Shown piece by piece: positions 19,459-28,299 of a DNA stretch of 64,000 nucleotides. Every line of letters starts with the position of its first letter. Within the stretch, counting starts at the first letter, position 1. The stretch lies in the NCBI RefSeq assembly GCF_020216025.1, contig NZ_JAIWNC010000008.1:62001-126000 (forward strand). Reading direction: 5' to 3'. This DNA is from Jidongwangia harbinensis. Its GTDB lineage: Bacteria; Actinomycetota; Actinomycetes; Mycobacteriales; Micromonosporaceae. The position numbers were made by a program, and so were the translations under genes. Below the pieces are notes generated by a model that saw only the letters and a list, made by a program, of their open reading frames with translations, did no database searches and was not told where the DNA came from.

Positions 19459-20394
19459 ATGGCGAACGACGTGTCGACGGTGGCGGGCGGCATCACCGCG
19501 CTGGTCGGTGCGGCGGGTGCCGCAGCGGTCGGGATCAGGGTGCTGCGCCGGCCCGTTCCGTACCTGTCCCACGGGCACGGGCTGGCCGCCGCGGGCGCCA
19601 CGGATCCGCTGCCGGCGGCCCTCCGGCGTGGACTGGGCGGGCTCACCGTCCCGGTTCGCCCCGGCCCGCACGGCGAGCTGTTCCTCGGGCCCGGTGCGCC
19701 GCAGCCGGGCCGTACCCTCCGGCGGTTGGTGCTGGCGCCGCTGTTCGCCCGCGCCCAGTCCCGCGGCGGCCGGCTCTTCCGGGATCAGCGGGTGCCGTTC
19801 CGGCTGGTGGTGGAGTTCGCCGGCCCGACCCGCGACGCGGAGACGTTGCTGCGGGCGTACCGGATGCTGGACCAGCAGTTGCGCGACCATGCGCCGCTGC
19901 TGAGCCGGTGCGTCGACGGCCGGATCGAGTCCGGCGCGGTGACCGTGGCGGTGGCCGGCATCGTCGACGCGCGGGCGCTGCTGGCCGCGCAGAGCCGCCG
20001 GTACGCGTTCGCCGACGGCTCGTTCGACGACATCGGTGACCGGTCCGCGCCGGCCGCGCTGGTGCCGATGATCAGTGAGCCGTGGACCCGGCGCTTCGGC
20101 TGGGACGGCCGCGAGCCCATCCCGGCGGAGGAACGGCACCTGCTGCACGCCATGGTGCAGGCGGCGCACGAGGACGGGCGTACCGTGCGGATCTCCGGCC
20201 TGACCAGCGGCTCGCGCGCCGGCCGGCGGGCGGTCTGGGCCGAGCTGGCCGCCGCGGGGGTCGATGTGATCGCCGACGCCGACCAGCGCGGACTGGTCAC
20301 GTTCCTGCGGCAGCATCCGCCGGTCCGCACCCGGCCGGCCCCGGTGCGCCGGAGCACCCCGGCGCCGGCCGGCGCCTCGTCCGAGAGTTTCTGA
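19459..20394 (+). CDS. Degenerate glycerophosphodiesterase/PI-PLC-like protein
   Basis: Hypothetical protein of 311 residues. It opens with a hydrophobic Ala/Val/Gly segment (about 7-28) that could anchor it in the membrane. Its order of motifs, YLSHGHGLAAAG, then LRRGLGGLTVPVRPG, GELFLG, RTLRRLVLAPLFARA and VPFRLVVEFAG, follows the Aim6/PI-PLC-like phosphodiesterases. The usual catalytic AHNDYEH is HGHG here, and the acidic metal ligands after the second strand are replaced by PVR. If the homology is right the enzyme has lost its metal site. ATG 19459 follows a weak ribosome site. The next genes are the Pit phosphate pair. Confidence 0.55.
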   Translation: MANDVSTVAGGITALVGAAGAAAVGIRVLRRPVPYLSHGHGLAAAGATDPLPAALRRGLGGLTVPVRPGPHGELFLGPGAPQPGRTLRRLVLAPLFARAQSRGGRLFRDQRVPFRLVVEFAGPTRDAETLLRAYRMLDQQLRDHAPLLSRCVDGRIESGAVTVAVAGIVDARALLAAQSRRYAFADGSFDDIGDRSAPAALVPMISEPWTRRFGWDGREPIPAEERHLLHAMVQAAHEDGRTVRISGLTSGSRAGRRAVWAELAAAGVDVIADADQRGLVTFLRQHPPVRTRPAPVRRSTPAPAGASSESF

Positions 20395-20417
20395 CCGGGT
20401 ACTTTCCGGCATCTAAA

Positions 20418-20445
20418 GTGAACGGCGGGTGAACGCGAGCTGAAC
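20418..20445 (-). promoter_or_regulatory. PHO box (PhoP site) before the Pit phosphate operon
   Basis: Three direct repeats with an exact 11-base period: GTGAAC at 20418 and 20429 and CTGAAC at 20440. Read on the minus strand they are GTTCAGC, GTTCACC and GTTCACT, the heptamers of actinomycete PHO boxes. Phosphate-starvation control by PhoP is therefore likely. Confidence 0.8.
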
Positions 20446-20571
20446 TGCTGCTGTGCAGGGGTAGGCGGCTCATGGTCGTGGAGATGCGTTACCTAGCATT
20501 CCCCGGGGATCGCCGAGACCTGCCGGCACCGACTGACTCCACCCGTCCGCCCGTCGATCGAGGTTCGCGCC

Positions 20572-21198
20572 GTGAAGTTCTCCTTCCGCCCCACCGAGGG
20601 CGCCTTCTACGAACTATTCACCCGGGCCGCCGCCAACCTCGTCCGCGGCACCGAACTGCTCAACGAACTCGCGCTGCCCGGTGTGGACGTGCAGTCCGTC
20701 AGCGACCGGCTGACCGACGTGGAGCACGACAGCGACCAGATCACCCACGATCTGTACAAGAAGATCAACTCGACGTTCATCACCCCGTTCGACCGGGAGG
20801 ACATCTACTCCCTGGGCTCCCAGCTGGACGACGTGATGGACCACCTCGAGGCGGTCGGCAACCTGCTCTACCTGTACGGCCTCACCGAGTTGCCGTCGCT
20901 CCCGCGGGAGATGCACGAACTGGTCAACGTGCTGGACCAGCAGGCGAAGATCACCGCGGAGGCGATGCCCCGGCTCCGGGCGATGAAGGATCTCGAGGAG
21001 TACTGGATCGAGATCAACCGGCTGGAGAACGACGGCGACCGCGCGTACCGGATGCTGTTGGTCCGGCTCTTCTCCGGTGAGTACGACGCGCTCACGGTGC
21101 TCAAGATGAAGGAGGTCGCCGACGAGCTGGAGGCCGCCTGCGACGCCTTCGAGCACGTGGCGAACACCATCGAGACCATCACGGTCAAGGAGTCCTAG
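20572..21198 (+). CDS. PhoU-like DUF47 protein, Pit accessory
   Basis: Helical cytoplasmic protein of 208 residues of the DUF47/PhoU-related family that accompanies Pit transporters. Two PhoU-like repeats are visible: DVEHDSDQITHDLYKKINST and, later, INRLENDGDRAYRMLLVRLF, each with the E/D-x-x-x-D metal-cluster pattern. PFDREDIYSLGSQLDDVMDH is the family signature. It presumably restrains or regulates the transporter encoded three bases downstream. GTG 20572 is the start. A PHO box lies about 130 bases upstream. Confidence 0.92.
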   Translation: MKFSFRPTEGAFYELFTRAAANLVRGTELLNELALPGVDVQSVSDRLTDVEHDSDQITHDLYKKINSTFITPFDREDIYSLGSQLDDVMDHLEAVGNLLYLYGLTELPSLPREMHELVNVLDQQAKITAEAMPRLRAMKDLEEYWIEINRLENDGDRAYRMLLVRLFSGEYDALTVLKMKEVADELEAACDAFEHVANTIETITVKES

Positions 21199-21201
21199 AC
21201 C

Positions 21202-22209
21202 TTGACCACCGAGCTCATCGCCGTTCTCGCGGTGATTGCCGTAGCGCTTGCCTTCGACTACACGAACGGTTTCCACGACGCGGCGAACGCCATCGCCACC
21301 AGCGTCAGTACCCGTGCGCTGACCCCGCGGATCGCGCTCGCCATGGCCGCCATCGGCAACTTCATCGGCGCGCACCTCGGCGAGAAGGTCGCCTCCACCG
21401 TCGGCAGCGGGCTGGTGTCGCTGCCGACCGGAGTGTCCAGCCTCGGCGTCGTCTTCGCCGGGGTGATCGGCGCGATCACCTGGAACCTGATCACCTGGTA
21501 CTTCGGGCTGCCGTCCTCCTCGTCACACGCGCTGTTCGGCGGCCTGGTCGGCGCCACGCTGTTCGCGGCCGGCGGCGAGGTGCAGTGGGCCAACATCCTC
21601 GAGAAGATCATCCTGCCGATGATCCTGTCGCCCATGGTCGGCTTCCTGCTCGGCTTCGCCGCGATGATCGCAGTGCTGTGGATCTTCCGGAACGGCCAGC
21701 CCGGCAAGCTCAACCGCGGCTTCCGGCACGCCCAGACGGTCTCCGCGGCGGCCATGTCGGTCGGCCACGGCATGCAGGACGCCGCGAAGACCATCGGCGT
21801 CGTGGTGCTCGCGCTGTACGTCGGCGGCTTCCAGGACGACGCCAAGGCGATCCCGGAGTGGACCATCTGGGCCTCCGCGACGGTGCTCGCGGCCGGCACC
21901 TACGCCGGCGGCTGGCGGATCATCCGGACCCTCGGCCGCAAGATCATCGACTTGCGTCCGCCGGAGGGCTTCGCCGCCGAGACCGTCGCCAGCGGCGTGC
22001 TCTACTTCAACGCCCTGGTGCTCGGCGCGCCGATCTCCACCACGCACACGATCACCTCGGCCATCATGGGCGTGGGCGCGACGAAGCGGCTCTCCGCGGT
22101 GCGGTGGGGCGTGGCGCGCAACATCGTGCTCGGCTGGATCATCACCTTCCCGGCGGCCGCCGCGTTCGCCTGCCTCGTCTACCTGGTGGTCCGGCCGCTG
22201 TTCGGCTGA
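21202..22209 (+). CDS. pit: Low-affinity inorganic phosphate transporter, PiT family
   Basis: Integral membrane H+/metal-phosphate symporter of 335 residues. The duplicated PiT signature is seen as DYTNGFHDAANAIATSVST near the N-terminus and, in the second half, as VLGAPISTTHTITSAIMGVG. LPSSSSHALFGGLVGA is a further hallmark. About ten membrane helices. The TTG start is set by AAGGAG at 21187-21192, inside the end of the DUF47 gene, three bases upstream. Only Pi uptake by membership of the family is claimed. Confidence 0.95.
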   Translation: MTTELIAVLAVIAVALAFDYTNGFHDAANAIATSVSTRALTPRIALAMAAIGNFIGAHLGEKVASTVGSGLVSLPTGVSSLGVVFAGVIGAITWNLITWYFGLPSSSSHALFGGLVGATLFAAGGEVQWANILEKIILPMILSPMVGFLLGFAAMIAVLWIFRNGQPGKLNRGFRHAQTVSAAAMSVGHGMQDAAKTIGVVVLALYVGGFQDDAKAIPEWTIWASATVLAAGTYAGGWRIIRTLGRKIIDLRPPEGFAAETVASGVLYFNALVLGAPISTTHTITSAIMGVGATKRLSAVRWGVARNIVLGWIITFPAAAAFACLVYLVVRPLFG

Positions 22210-22228
22210 CCGTGGTGGAGACCGGGCC

Positions 22229-23212
22229 TTAGTAGCGGACGCCGATCTGCTCGCGTACGTCGTCCAGCAGGCCCATGATCTCCAGCGTGGTGTCCTGCGG
22301 CATCAGTGGGCTCTCCAGCTCGCCCGCGGCCAGGCAACGCTGCACCTCGGCGGCCTCGAACTGGTAGCCCCGGCCGGGGAAGTCCAGGTCGAAGACCTCG
22401 GCCTCGGAGCCGCGGTGCAGCGTGAACGTCCGCGGCATGTAGAAGTCCGGCGGCAGCTGGATCCGGCCGGTCGTACCGGTGATGGTGGCGACGTTGCCGG
22501 TGGCGCCGACCAGGCTGCAGGTGAGCGCCGCCACCGCGCCGGACGGGTAGCCGAACAGCAGGCCGGTGTTCTGGTCCACGCCGTCCGGGGACAGCTGGGC
22601 CCAGGCCCGGACCTCGGTCGGTGCGCCCAGGATCAGGTGCGCCAGGTTGACCGGGTAGACCCCGAGGTCCAGCAGCGCGCCGCCGCCCTGTGCCGGGTCC
22701 ATCAGCCGGTGGGTGGCCGGGAACGGGCCCTGCAGTCCGAAGTCCGCATGCACCGCGGTGACCTCGCCGATGGCGCCGTCCGCGATCAGTTCGACGATGC
22801 GCCGGATCGCCGGATTGCACCGCATCCACATGGCTTCCATCAGGAACACGCCGCGGGACCGGGCGGCCCGCACCAGCTCGGTGGAGGAGGCCAGGTCGAG
22901 CGTCATCGGCTTCTCGCAGAGCACGTGCTTGCCGCCGGCGATGCAGACCGTCGCCGCGGCGTGGTGGAACGCGTGCGGCGTCGCCACGTACACGACGTCG
23001 ACCTCGTCGTCGGCGGCCAGGTCGGCCCAGGAGCCGTGCGCGCGGGCGAAGCCGTGGCGCTCGGCGAACGCGGTCGCCGCCTCGGCGGTGCGCGACCCGA
23101 CCGCGGCCAGGACGGCCCCTTCGGTCAGCTTCAGGTCGGTGGCGAACGTGGCGGCGATGCCGCCGGTGCCCAGGATGCCCCAGCGCACCGGCCGCGGAAC
23201 TGACTGCGTCAT
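22229..23212 (-). CDS. Gfo/Idh/MocA-family oxidoreductase
   Basis: NAD(P)-dependent dehydrogenase-like protein of 327 residues. The Rossmann motif is WGILGTGGIAATFATDLK; the catalytic lysine lies in CEKPMTLDLASS. The MEAMWMRCNPAIRRIVELI and GGGALLDLGVYPVNLAHLIL segments match the dimeric dihydrodiol-dehydrogenase-like branch. The sugar substrate is unknown. A TACGGT box lies 7 bases upstream of the ATG on the minus strand, so a leaderless message is likely. It diverges from the NUDIX gene across 51 bases. Confidence 0.9.
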   Translation of the reverse strand: MTQSVPRPVRWGILGTGGIAATFATDLKLTEGAVLAAVGSRTAEAATAFAERHGFARAHGSWADLAADDEVDVVYVATPHAFHHAAATVCIAGGKHVLCEKPMTLDLASSTELVRAARSRGVFLMEAMWMRCNPAIRRIVELIADGAIGEVTAVHADFGLQGPFPATHRLMDPAQGGGALLDLGVYPVNLAHLILGAPTEVRAWAQLSPDGVDQNTGLLFGYPSGAVAALTCSLVGATGNVATITGTTGRIQLPPDFYMPRTFTLHRGSEAEVFDLDFPGRGYQFEAAEVQRCLAAGELESPLMPQDTTLEIMGLLDDVREQIGVRY

Positions 23213-23263
23213 GATCGCCACCGTATCGTCCCCGGAGGGTGGTCCGGTGGCAGGATCGGGGCT

Positions 23264-24067
23264 GTGACCGACCCGATGCCGCTGCGATTGCCGCCGGCCA
23301 TGGTGCAGAGAGCCCGGGAATTCGACGGTACGCCGGCCCCGGCGCGTCCCGCCGCCACCGTGGTGCTGCTGCGCCCGGCGGATCCTGGCTTCGAGGTGTA
23401 CGTGCTGCGCCGGGTGACCGGCATGGTGTTCGGCGGCGTGTACGCGTTCCCGGGCGGCGGCGTCGACCCCACCGACCGCCCGACGACCGTGCGTACCGAC
23501 TGGCCGGACCGTCTCGGGGTGCCGGACGAACCGGCCCGTGCCGTGGTTGGCGCGGCCGCCCGGGAACTGTTCGAGGAGGCGGGTGTCCTGCTGGCCGGCG
23601 ACGAGCAGCGCACCGCCGGCGACGTCAGCGGCCCGGACTGGGAGGCGGACCGGCTCGCCGTGCAGAGCCGTGCGCTGACCCTGACGCAGCTGCTCGAACG
23701 GCGCGGCCTTCGGCTGCGCGACGACCTGCTGCTGCCCTGGGCCCGCTGGGTGACGCCGGAGTTCGAGCCGCGGCGCTTCGACACCTGGTTCTTCGTCGCG
23801 CTGCTGCCGGCCGCGCAGACCGCGCGTGACGTGTCCGGCGAGGCCGACCGGACCGCCTGGGTCCGCCCGGCCGAGGCGGACGGCCTGGCCATGCTGCCGC
23901 CGACCCGTTCCACGCTGCGGGACCTGTCCGGGTACGCGGACGTCGCGGACGTGGTGGCGGCGTCCGCACAGCGCAACGCCGCCGCCCCGGTCGAGCCCCG
24001 GGTGGAGCTGACCGGCGACGGCGGCGCCGTGTTGTGGATCGATCAGCCGAAGCGGCCGGTGATGTAG
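23264..24067 (+). CDS. NUDIX hydrolase, NUDT19-like
   Basis: Protein of 267 residues with an interrupted NUDIX box: [12 protein letters not shown], an insertion, then [14 protein letters not shown] with the catalytic REx2EE residues. The large insertion and the [21 protein letters not shown] segment are typical of NUDT19-type enzymes that hydrolyse CoA or acyl-CoA derivatives; that substrate is inferred. GTG 23264 lies 7 bases after CAGGAT, a weak -10. The 3' end overlaps convergent pstB by 25 bases. Confidence 0.85.
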   Translation: MTDPMPLRLPPAMVQRAREFDGTPAPARPAATVVLLRPADPGFEVYVLRRVTGMVFGGVYAFPGGGVDPTDRPTTVRTDWPDRLGVPDEPARAVVGAAARELFEEAGVLLAGDEQRTAGDVSGPDWEADRLAVQSRALTLTQLLERRGLRLRDDLLLPWARWVTPEFEPRRFDTWFFVALLPAAQTARDVSGEADRTAWVRPAEADGLAMLPPTRSTLRDLSGYADVADVVAASAQRNAAAPVEPRVELTGDGGAVLWIDQPKRPVM

Positions 24068-24819
24068 TCCTCGGTCTTCTTCTCGGTCGGGTTGCTGAAG
24101 ATCTTCTGCGTGTCGTCGTACTCGATCAGCCGGCCGGGCTCGCCGGTCTTGTCGATCGAGAAGAACCCGGTCCGGTCGCTGACCCGCGCCGCCTGCTGCA
24201 TGTTGTGCGTGACGATGATGATCGTGAAGCGGTCCTTCAGCTTGAACATCAGGTCCTCGATCGCCAGCGTGGAGATCGGGTCCAGCGCCGAGCAGGGCTC
24301 GTCCATCAGCACCACCTGCGGCTCGACCGCGATGGTACGGGCGATGCAGAGCCGCTGCTGCTGACCGCCGGACAGGCCGGCACCGGGCCGGTTGAGCCGG
24401 TCCTTGACCTCGTCCCACAGGTTCGCCGCCTTGAGCGACCGCTCCGCCGCGTCGTCCAGCAGCGACTTCTTCTTGACGCCGTTGAGCTTGAGCCCGGCCA
24501 CCACGTTCTCGTAGATGCTCATGGTGGGGAACGGGTTGGGCCGCTGGAAGACCATGCCGATCATCCGGCGGACCGCGGTGACGTCCACGTCCGAGTCGTA
24601 GATGTTCTGGTCGTCGATGGTCAGCCGGCCCTCGATCCGGGCGCCCGGCAGCACCTCGTGCATGCGGTTGATGGACCGCAGGAACGTCGACTTGCCGCAG
24701 CCCGACGGACCGATCAGCGCGGTGATCGTCTTCGGCTCGACGGTCATCGAGATGCCGTCGATCGCCTTGAACGAGCCGTAGTAGGACGAGACGTTGCTCG
24801 CCTCGATGCGCTTCGCCAT
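24043..24819 (-). CDS. pstB: Phosphate ABC transporter ATP-binding protein
   Basis: ATPase of the high-affinity Pst phosphate importer, 258 residues. It has Walker [22 protein letters not shown]-loop [20 protein letters not shown] signature [16 protein letters not shown], Walker [14 protein letters not shown] and the switch histidine in [16 protein letters not shown] 24819 is chosen over GTG 24828 because GAGGTG lies six bases before it. It is the last gene of pstSCAB, 12 bases after pstA. Confidence 0.97.
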   Translation of the reverse strand: MAKRIEASNVSSYYGSFKAIDGISMTVEPKTITALIGPSGCGKSTFLRSINRMHEVLPGARIEGRLTIDDQNIYDSDVDVTAVRRMIGMVFQRPNPFPTMSIYENVVAGLKLNGVKKKSLLDDAAERSLKAANLWDEVKDRLNRPGAGLSGGQQQRLCIARTIAVEPQVVLMDEPCSALDPISTLAIEDLMFKLKDRFTIIIVTHNMQQAARVSDRTGFFSIDKTGEPGRLIEYDDTQKIFSNPTEKKTEDYITGRFG

Positions 24820-24831
24820 GGGAGACACCTC

Positions 24832-25917
24832 TTATCGTGACAGCTGGTTGCGGCGGGCGAGCAGTTTGGCGGCGATCGTCAGCACCAGGACCAGGACGAC
24901 CAGCGTCAGTGCTGCCGTCCAGGCGCGGGCCGGCGCGTACCGGGACGCGTCTCCCGCCTGCTGGTAGACGTACAGGGCCAGGGACGACTGGGGGCCGCCG
25001 AACGGGTCCATGTTGATCGCGGCGGCGCCGCCGGCCACCAGCAGGACCGGCGCGGTCTCGCCGGCGGCCCGGGCGACCGCGAGCATGATGCCGGTGACGA
25101 TGCCGGGCAGGGCGGTCGGCAGGACCACCCGGAGGATGGTCTTCCACTGCGGTACGCCGAGCGCGTAGGCGCCCTCCCGGAGCGGGCCGGGCACCAGGCG
25201 CAGCATCTCCTCGGTGGACCGGACGATGGTGGGCAGCATGAGGACGGTCAGCGCCAGCGACGCCGCGAACCCGGAGAACCGCGGCGTGCCGTTGTTGAAC
25301 CAGGGGCTGACGATCAGCACCCAGAACGCCAGCACGAACAGGCCGGCCACGATCGACGGGATGCCGGTCATCACGTCGACGAAGAACCGGACCGTGAGCG
25401 CGAACCGGCCCCGGCCGTACTCGACCAGGTAGATCGCACCGAGCACGCCGAGCGGTACGGCCATCAGCGTGGCGAGCCCGACCTGCTCCAGCGTGCCGAT
25501 GATGGCGTGGTACGCGCCGCCCATCGGGTCCCGGGCGCCGATGTTGTTCATCGAGGTGCTGAAGAAGTTGCCGTCCAGCCGCTCGACGCCCTTGGAGATC
25601 AGCGTCCACACCACCGAGGCCAGCGGCAGGATCGCCAGCAGGCAGGCGGAGTAGATCAGTGCCTTCCAGATCCGGTCCCGGGCGGCGCGCCGGCCCTCCA
25701 CCTGGGACGCGGCCGCGTACAGCCCGACCAGGTACAGCGCCGCGGCGACCACGATCACCAGGACCCAGTTGCCGATGCCGGCGCCGAGCACGATGGCCGC
25801 CGACAGCAGGACCGCGAGCACCGCGACCCCGATGTTGACGACGACGGACAGCTTGCGCGCCCGGATGTTGTCCGGCGTCATCCCGACGCCCGTGGGAGTC
25901 TTTTCCAAGAGGCTCAT
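24832..25917 (-). CDS. pstA: Phosphate ABC transporter permease PstA
   Basis: Inner-membrane permease of the Pst importer, 361 residues, longer at the N-terminus than many PstA proteins because of two extra hydrophobic helices (about 24-70) before the usual six. The EAA loop is EGAYALGVPQWKTILRVVLP, followed by IVTGIMLAVARAAGETAPVL. The ATG overlaps the pstC stop as ATGA (25914-25917), so the two subunits are coupled in translation. Confidence 0.94.
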   Translation of the reverse strand: MSLLEKTPTGVGMTPDNIRARKLSVVVNIGVAVLAVLLSAAIVLGAGIGNWVLVIVVAAALYLVGLYAAASQVEGRRAARDRIWKALIYSACLLAILPLASVVWTLISKGVERLDGNFFSTSMNNIGARDPMGGAYHAIIGTLEQVGLATLMAVPLGVLGAIYLVEYGRGRFALTVRFFVDVMTGIPSIVAGLFVLAFWVLIVSPWFNNGTPRFSGFAASLALTVLMLPTIVRSTEEMLRLVPGPLREGAYALGVPQWKTILRVVLPTALPGIVTGIMLAVARAAGETAPVLLVAGGAAAINMDPFGGPQSSLALYVYQQAGDASRYAPARAWTAALTLVVLVLVLTIAAKLLARRNQLSR

Positions 25918-26984
25918 GCGGCACTGTCCCGGAACTCGCGGCGGCGGTAGATGATCGCCCGCGCGGCCATGTTGACCACCAGGGTGATGGCGAAGAGCAC
26001 CAGGCCGGAGGCGATCAGGGCGCCGCGGCCGGTGGCGTTCGCCTCGCCGAAGGTGTTGGCGATGTTGGCGGCGATGCTGTTGCCGCCGTTCTCGATCACG
26101 TTGAACGAGATCTCGAAGACCGTGCCGAGCGTCAGCGCCAGCGCGATGGTCTCGCCGAGTGCGCGACCGAGGCCGAGCATCACCGCGGCGATCACGCCGG
26201 GCTTGCCGTACGGCAGGACCGTGGTGCGGATCATCTCCCACTTGGTGGCGCCCAGGGCCAGCGCCGCCTCCTCGTTCATCGCCGGGGTCTGCTGGAAGAC
26301 CTCCCGGGACAGCGAGGTGACGATCGGCAGCACCATGATGGCCAGGACCAGGCTGCCGAGCAGGATGGACCGCCCGAACGGGCCGTCACCGCCGAAGATC
26401 GGCACCCAGCCGAAGTACGTGTTGAGCCACACCGAGAAGTCCCGGACCGGGTTCAGGAACACGTCCCGGCCCCACAGACCGAAGACCACACTGGGTACGG
26501 CGGCGAGCAGGTCGATGACGAAGCCGAGCGGGGTGGCCAGCCGCTTCGGCGCGTAGTGCGACAGGAACAGCGCGATGCCGAGCGCGATCGGCACCGCCAC
26601 CAGCAGCGCGATGACCGAGGTGAGCACGGTGCCGAACGCCAGCGCCGCGATGCCGAATTTGGGCTCCGCGTCGTTGGGGAACCACGTCTTGTAGGAGAGG
26701 AAGTTCTCCGTGTTGGCGTTGAGCGCCGGCACCGCCTTCGAGACCAGGAAGATCGCGATGGCGATGATGATGACCAGCACCATCGCGCCGGCCGCCGTGC
26801 TCAGGCCGCGGAAACCGGTCTCCATGGAGAACCGCGCCTTACGCGGCAGACCACCGCCGCCGCCCAGGGGCGGTCCGTCGAGGGGGGTCGGCGGTACGCC
26901 GCCACCGGCGGCCCGGGAGTGACTCGTGGTCACTACCGGGCCGCCGGCGTTGGCGTCCGCCGAGCGGGAAGGGTCATCGCCCAT
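25914..26984 (-). CDS. pstC: Phosphate ABC transporter permease PstC
   Basis: Second permease subunit of the Pst importer, 356 residues. A Gly/Pro-rich cytoplasmic N-terminus (about 1-55) precedes six membrane helices. The EAA loop reads EEAALALGATKWEMIRTTVL, followed by the pore helix AAVMLGLGRALGETIALALT. It partners PstA and PstB and receives phosphate from PstS. It lies 38 bases after pstS. Confidence 0.95.
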   Translation of the reverse strand: MGDDPSRSADANAGGPVVTTSHSRAAGGGVPPTPLDGPPLGGGGGLPRKARFSMETGFRGLSTAAGAMVLVIIIAIAIFLVSKAVPALNANTENFLSYKTWFPNDAEPKFGIAALAFGTVLTSVIALLVAVPIALGIALFLSHYAPKRLATPLGFVIDLLAAVPSVVFGLWGRDVFLNPVRDFSVWLNTYFGWVPIFGGDGPFGRSILLGSLVLAIMVLPIVTSLSREVFQQTPAMNEEAALALGATKWEMIRTTVLPYGKPGVIAAVMLGLGRALGETIALALTLGTVFEISFNVIENGGNSIAANIANTFGEANATGRGALIASGLVLFAITLVVNMAARAIIYRRREFRDSAA

Positions 26985-27022
26985 CGGCTCGCTCGCTGTC
27001 GTCTAGAGGGGTCGGGAGAATC

Positions 27023-28117
27023 TCAGGAGATGGACGCGACCGAGGTCTCGACCTTGGCGCGGACCGTCTCCGGCAGCGGGGCGTAGCCCAGCTCGCCCAG
27101 CTCCTGCTGGCCCGCGGTGCTGGCGGTGTAGGTCAGGAAGCCCTTGATCGCGGCGGCCTTCGGGCTGCCCTTGCTGCAGGCGATCTCGTACGTCACCAGG
27201 ACGATCGGGTACGCGCCCGGCTCCTTGGTGAGGTAGTCGATCTCCATCTTCAGGTCGTTGCCGGTACCGGTGACCTTGGCGCCGGCGATGGTCTTGCCGG
27301 CGCTCTCGCCGGTCAGCTCGGTGAACTCGCCCGCGCCGTTCTTGATCTTCGCCTTCTTCAGTTCGCTGTTCTCGGCGAACGACAGCTCGACGTAGGAGAT
27401 GGTGCCCGGGGTGCTCTTCACCTGGGTGGCGACGCCGTCCGACTTGGCCGCGCCGGTGCCGCCCGGTGCCTTCCACGCCTTGGCGTTGCCGAACGTCCAG
27501 ACGCTCTCGGCGGTCTTGCTGAGGAACTTGGTGAAGTTGTCCGTGGTGCCGGACTCGTCCGAGCGGTGCACGGTCTGGATCGGGGTGGCGGGCAGCTTCG
27601 CGCCACTGTTCTCGGCCGCGATGGCGGCGTCGTTCCACTTGGTGATCTTGCCAGCGAAGATGCCGGCCAGGGTGGCGGGCGAGAGCTGGAGGTTGTCGAC
27701 GCCGTCGACGTTGTAGACCACGGCGATCGGGCCGATCACCATCGGGAGGTTCAGCGCCTGGCCGCCGGCGCACTTGGCGTCGGCCTGCGGCTGCTCGTCC
27801 TCCTTCAGGGCGGAGTCGGAACCGGCGAAGTCGGCCGTACCGCTGATGAACGCCTCGATGCCGGCGCCGGAGCCGGTGCCGTTGTAGTTGATTTTGGCGT
27901 CCGAGCACTGGCCCTGGTACGCCTTGATCCACTCGTCCATCGCGTTCTTCTGCGCGGTGGAACCCTGTGCCTGGAGATCGCCGGCCACGCACGAGGCGTT
28001 GCCGGTGGAGGCGCCGCCGGCGGACGACGGGGCCTCGTTATCGGAGCCGCACGCGGTTACCGCGAGAAGCGCGGTCAAAGCAATGCCGGCCGCGTAACCG
28101 GACCGCTGGAGCTTCAC
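27023..28117 (-). CDS. pstS: Phosphate-binding lipoprotein PstS
   Basis: Extracellular phosphate receptor, 364 residues, anchored as a lipoprotein: signal helix ALTALLAVTAC with the lipobox cysteine at about residue 23, followed by a Ser/Gly/Ala linker. The phosphate-binding segments are LQAQGSTAQKNAMDEWIKAY, YNGTGSGAGIEAFISGTADF, FAGSDSALKE and VHRSDESGTTDNFTKFLS. First gene of pstSCAB, with a PHO box 88 bases upstream, so induction by phosphate limitation is expected. Confidence 0.96.
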   Translation of the reverse strand: MKLQRSGYAAGIALTALLAVTACGSDNEAPSSAGGASTGNASCVAGDLQAQGSTAQKNAMDEWIKAYQGQCSDAKINYNGTGSGAGIEAFISGTADFAGSDSALKEDEQPQADAKCAGGQALNLPMVIGPIAVVYNVDGVDNLQLSPATLAGIFAGKITKWNDAAIAAENSGAKLPATPIQTVHRSDESGTTDNFTKFLSKTAESVWTFGNAKAWKAPGGTGAAKSDGVATQVKSTPGTISYVELSFAENSELKKAKIKNGAGEFTELTGESAGKTIAGAKVTGTGNDLKMEIDYLTKEPGAYPIVLVTYEIACSKGSPKAAAIKGFLTYTASTAGQQELGELGYAPLPETVRAKVETSVASIS

Positions 28118-28204
28118 AGTTTTCCCTTCGGGTGGATGCGCGCCGGTCTCTCACCGGCTTCACCCGAAAGCTAAGAGGGCCAGGTGACTTGCTTCCCGGG
28201 CACA

Positions 28205-28222
28205 AATGAACGAGGGGTGAAC
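28205..28222 (-). promoter_or_regulatory. PHO box (PhoP site) before pstS
   Basis: ATGAAC at 28206 and GTGAAC at 28217 are spaced 11 bases. Read toward pstS on the minus strand this is GTTCACC-CCTC-GTTCATT, the standard pair of PHO-box direct repeats. Confidence 0.85.
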
Positions 28223-28299
28223 ACGTCGGCCCCAAAAGGTGGCCAATGACCGAGGATGGGTTGTCCGTTACGTGAACCGACGGACGTGTTGGCTGGTTG

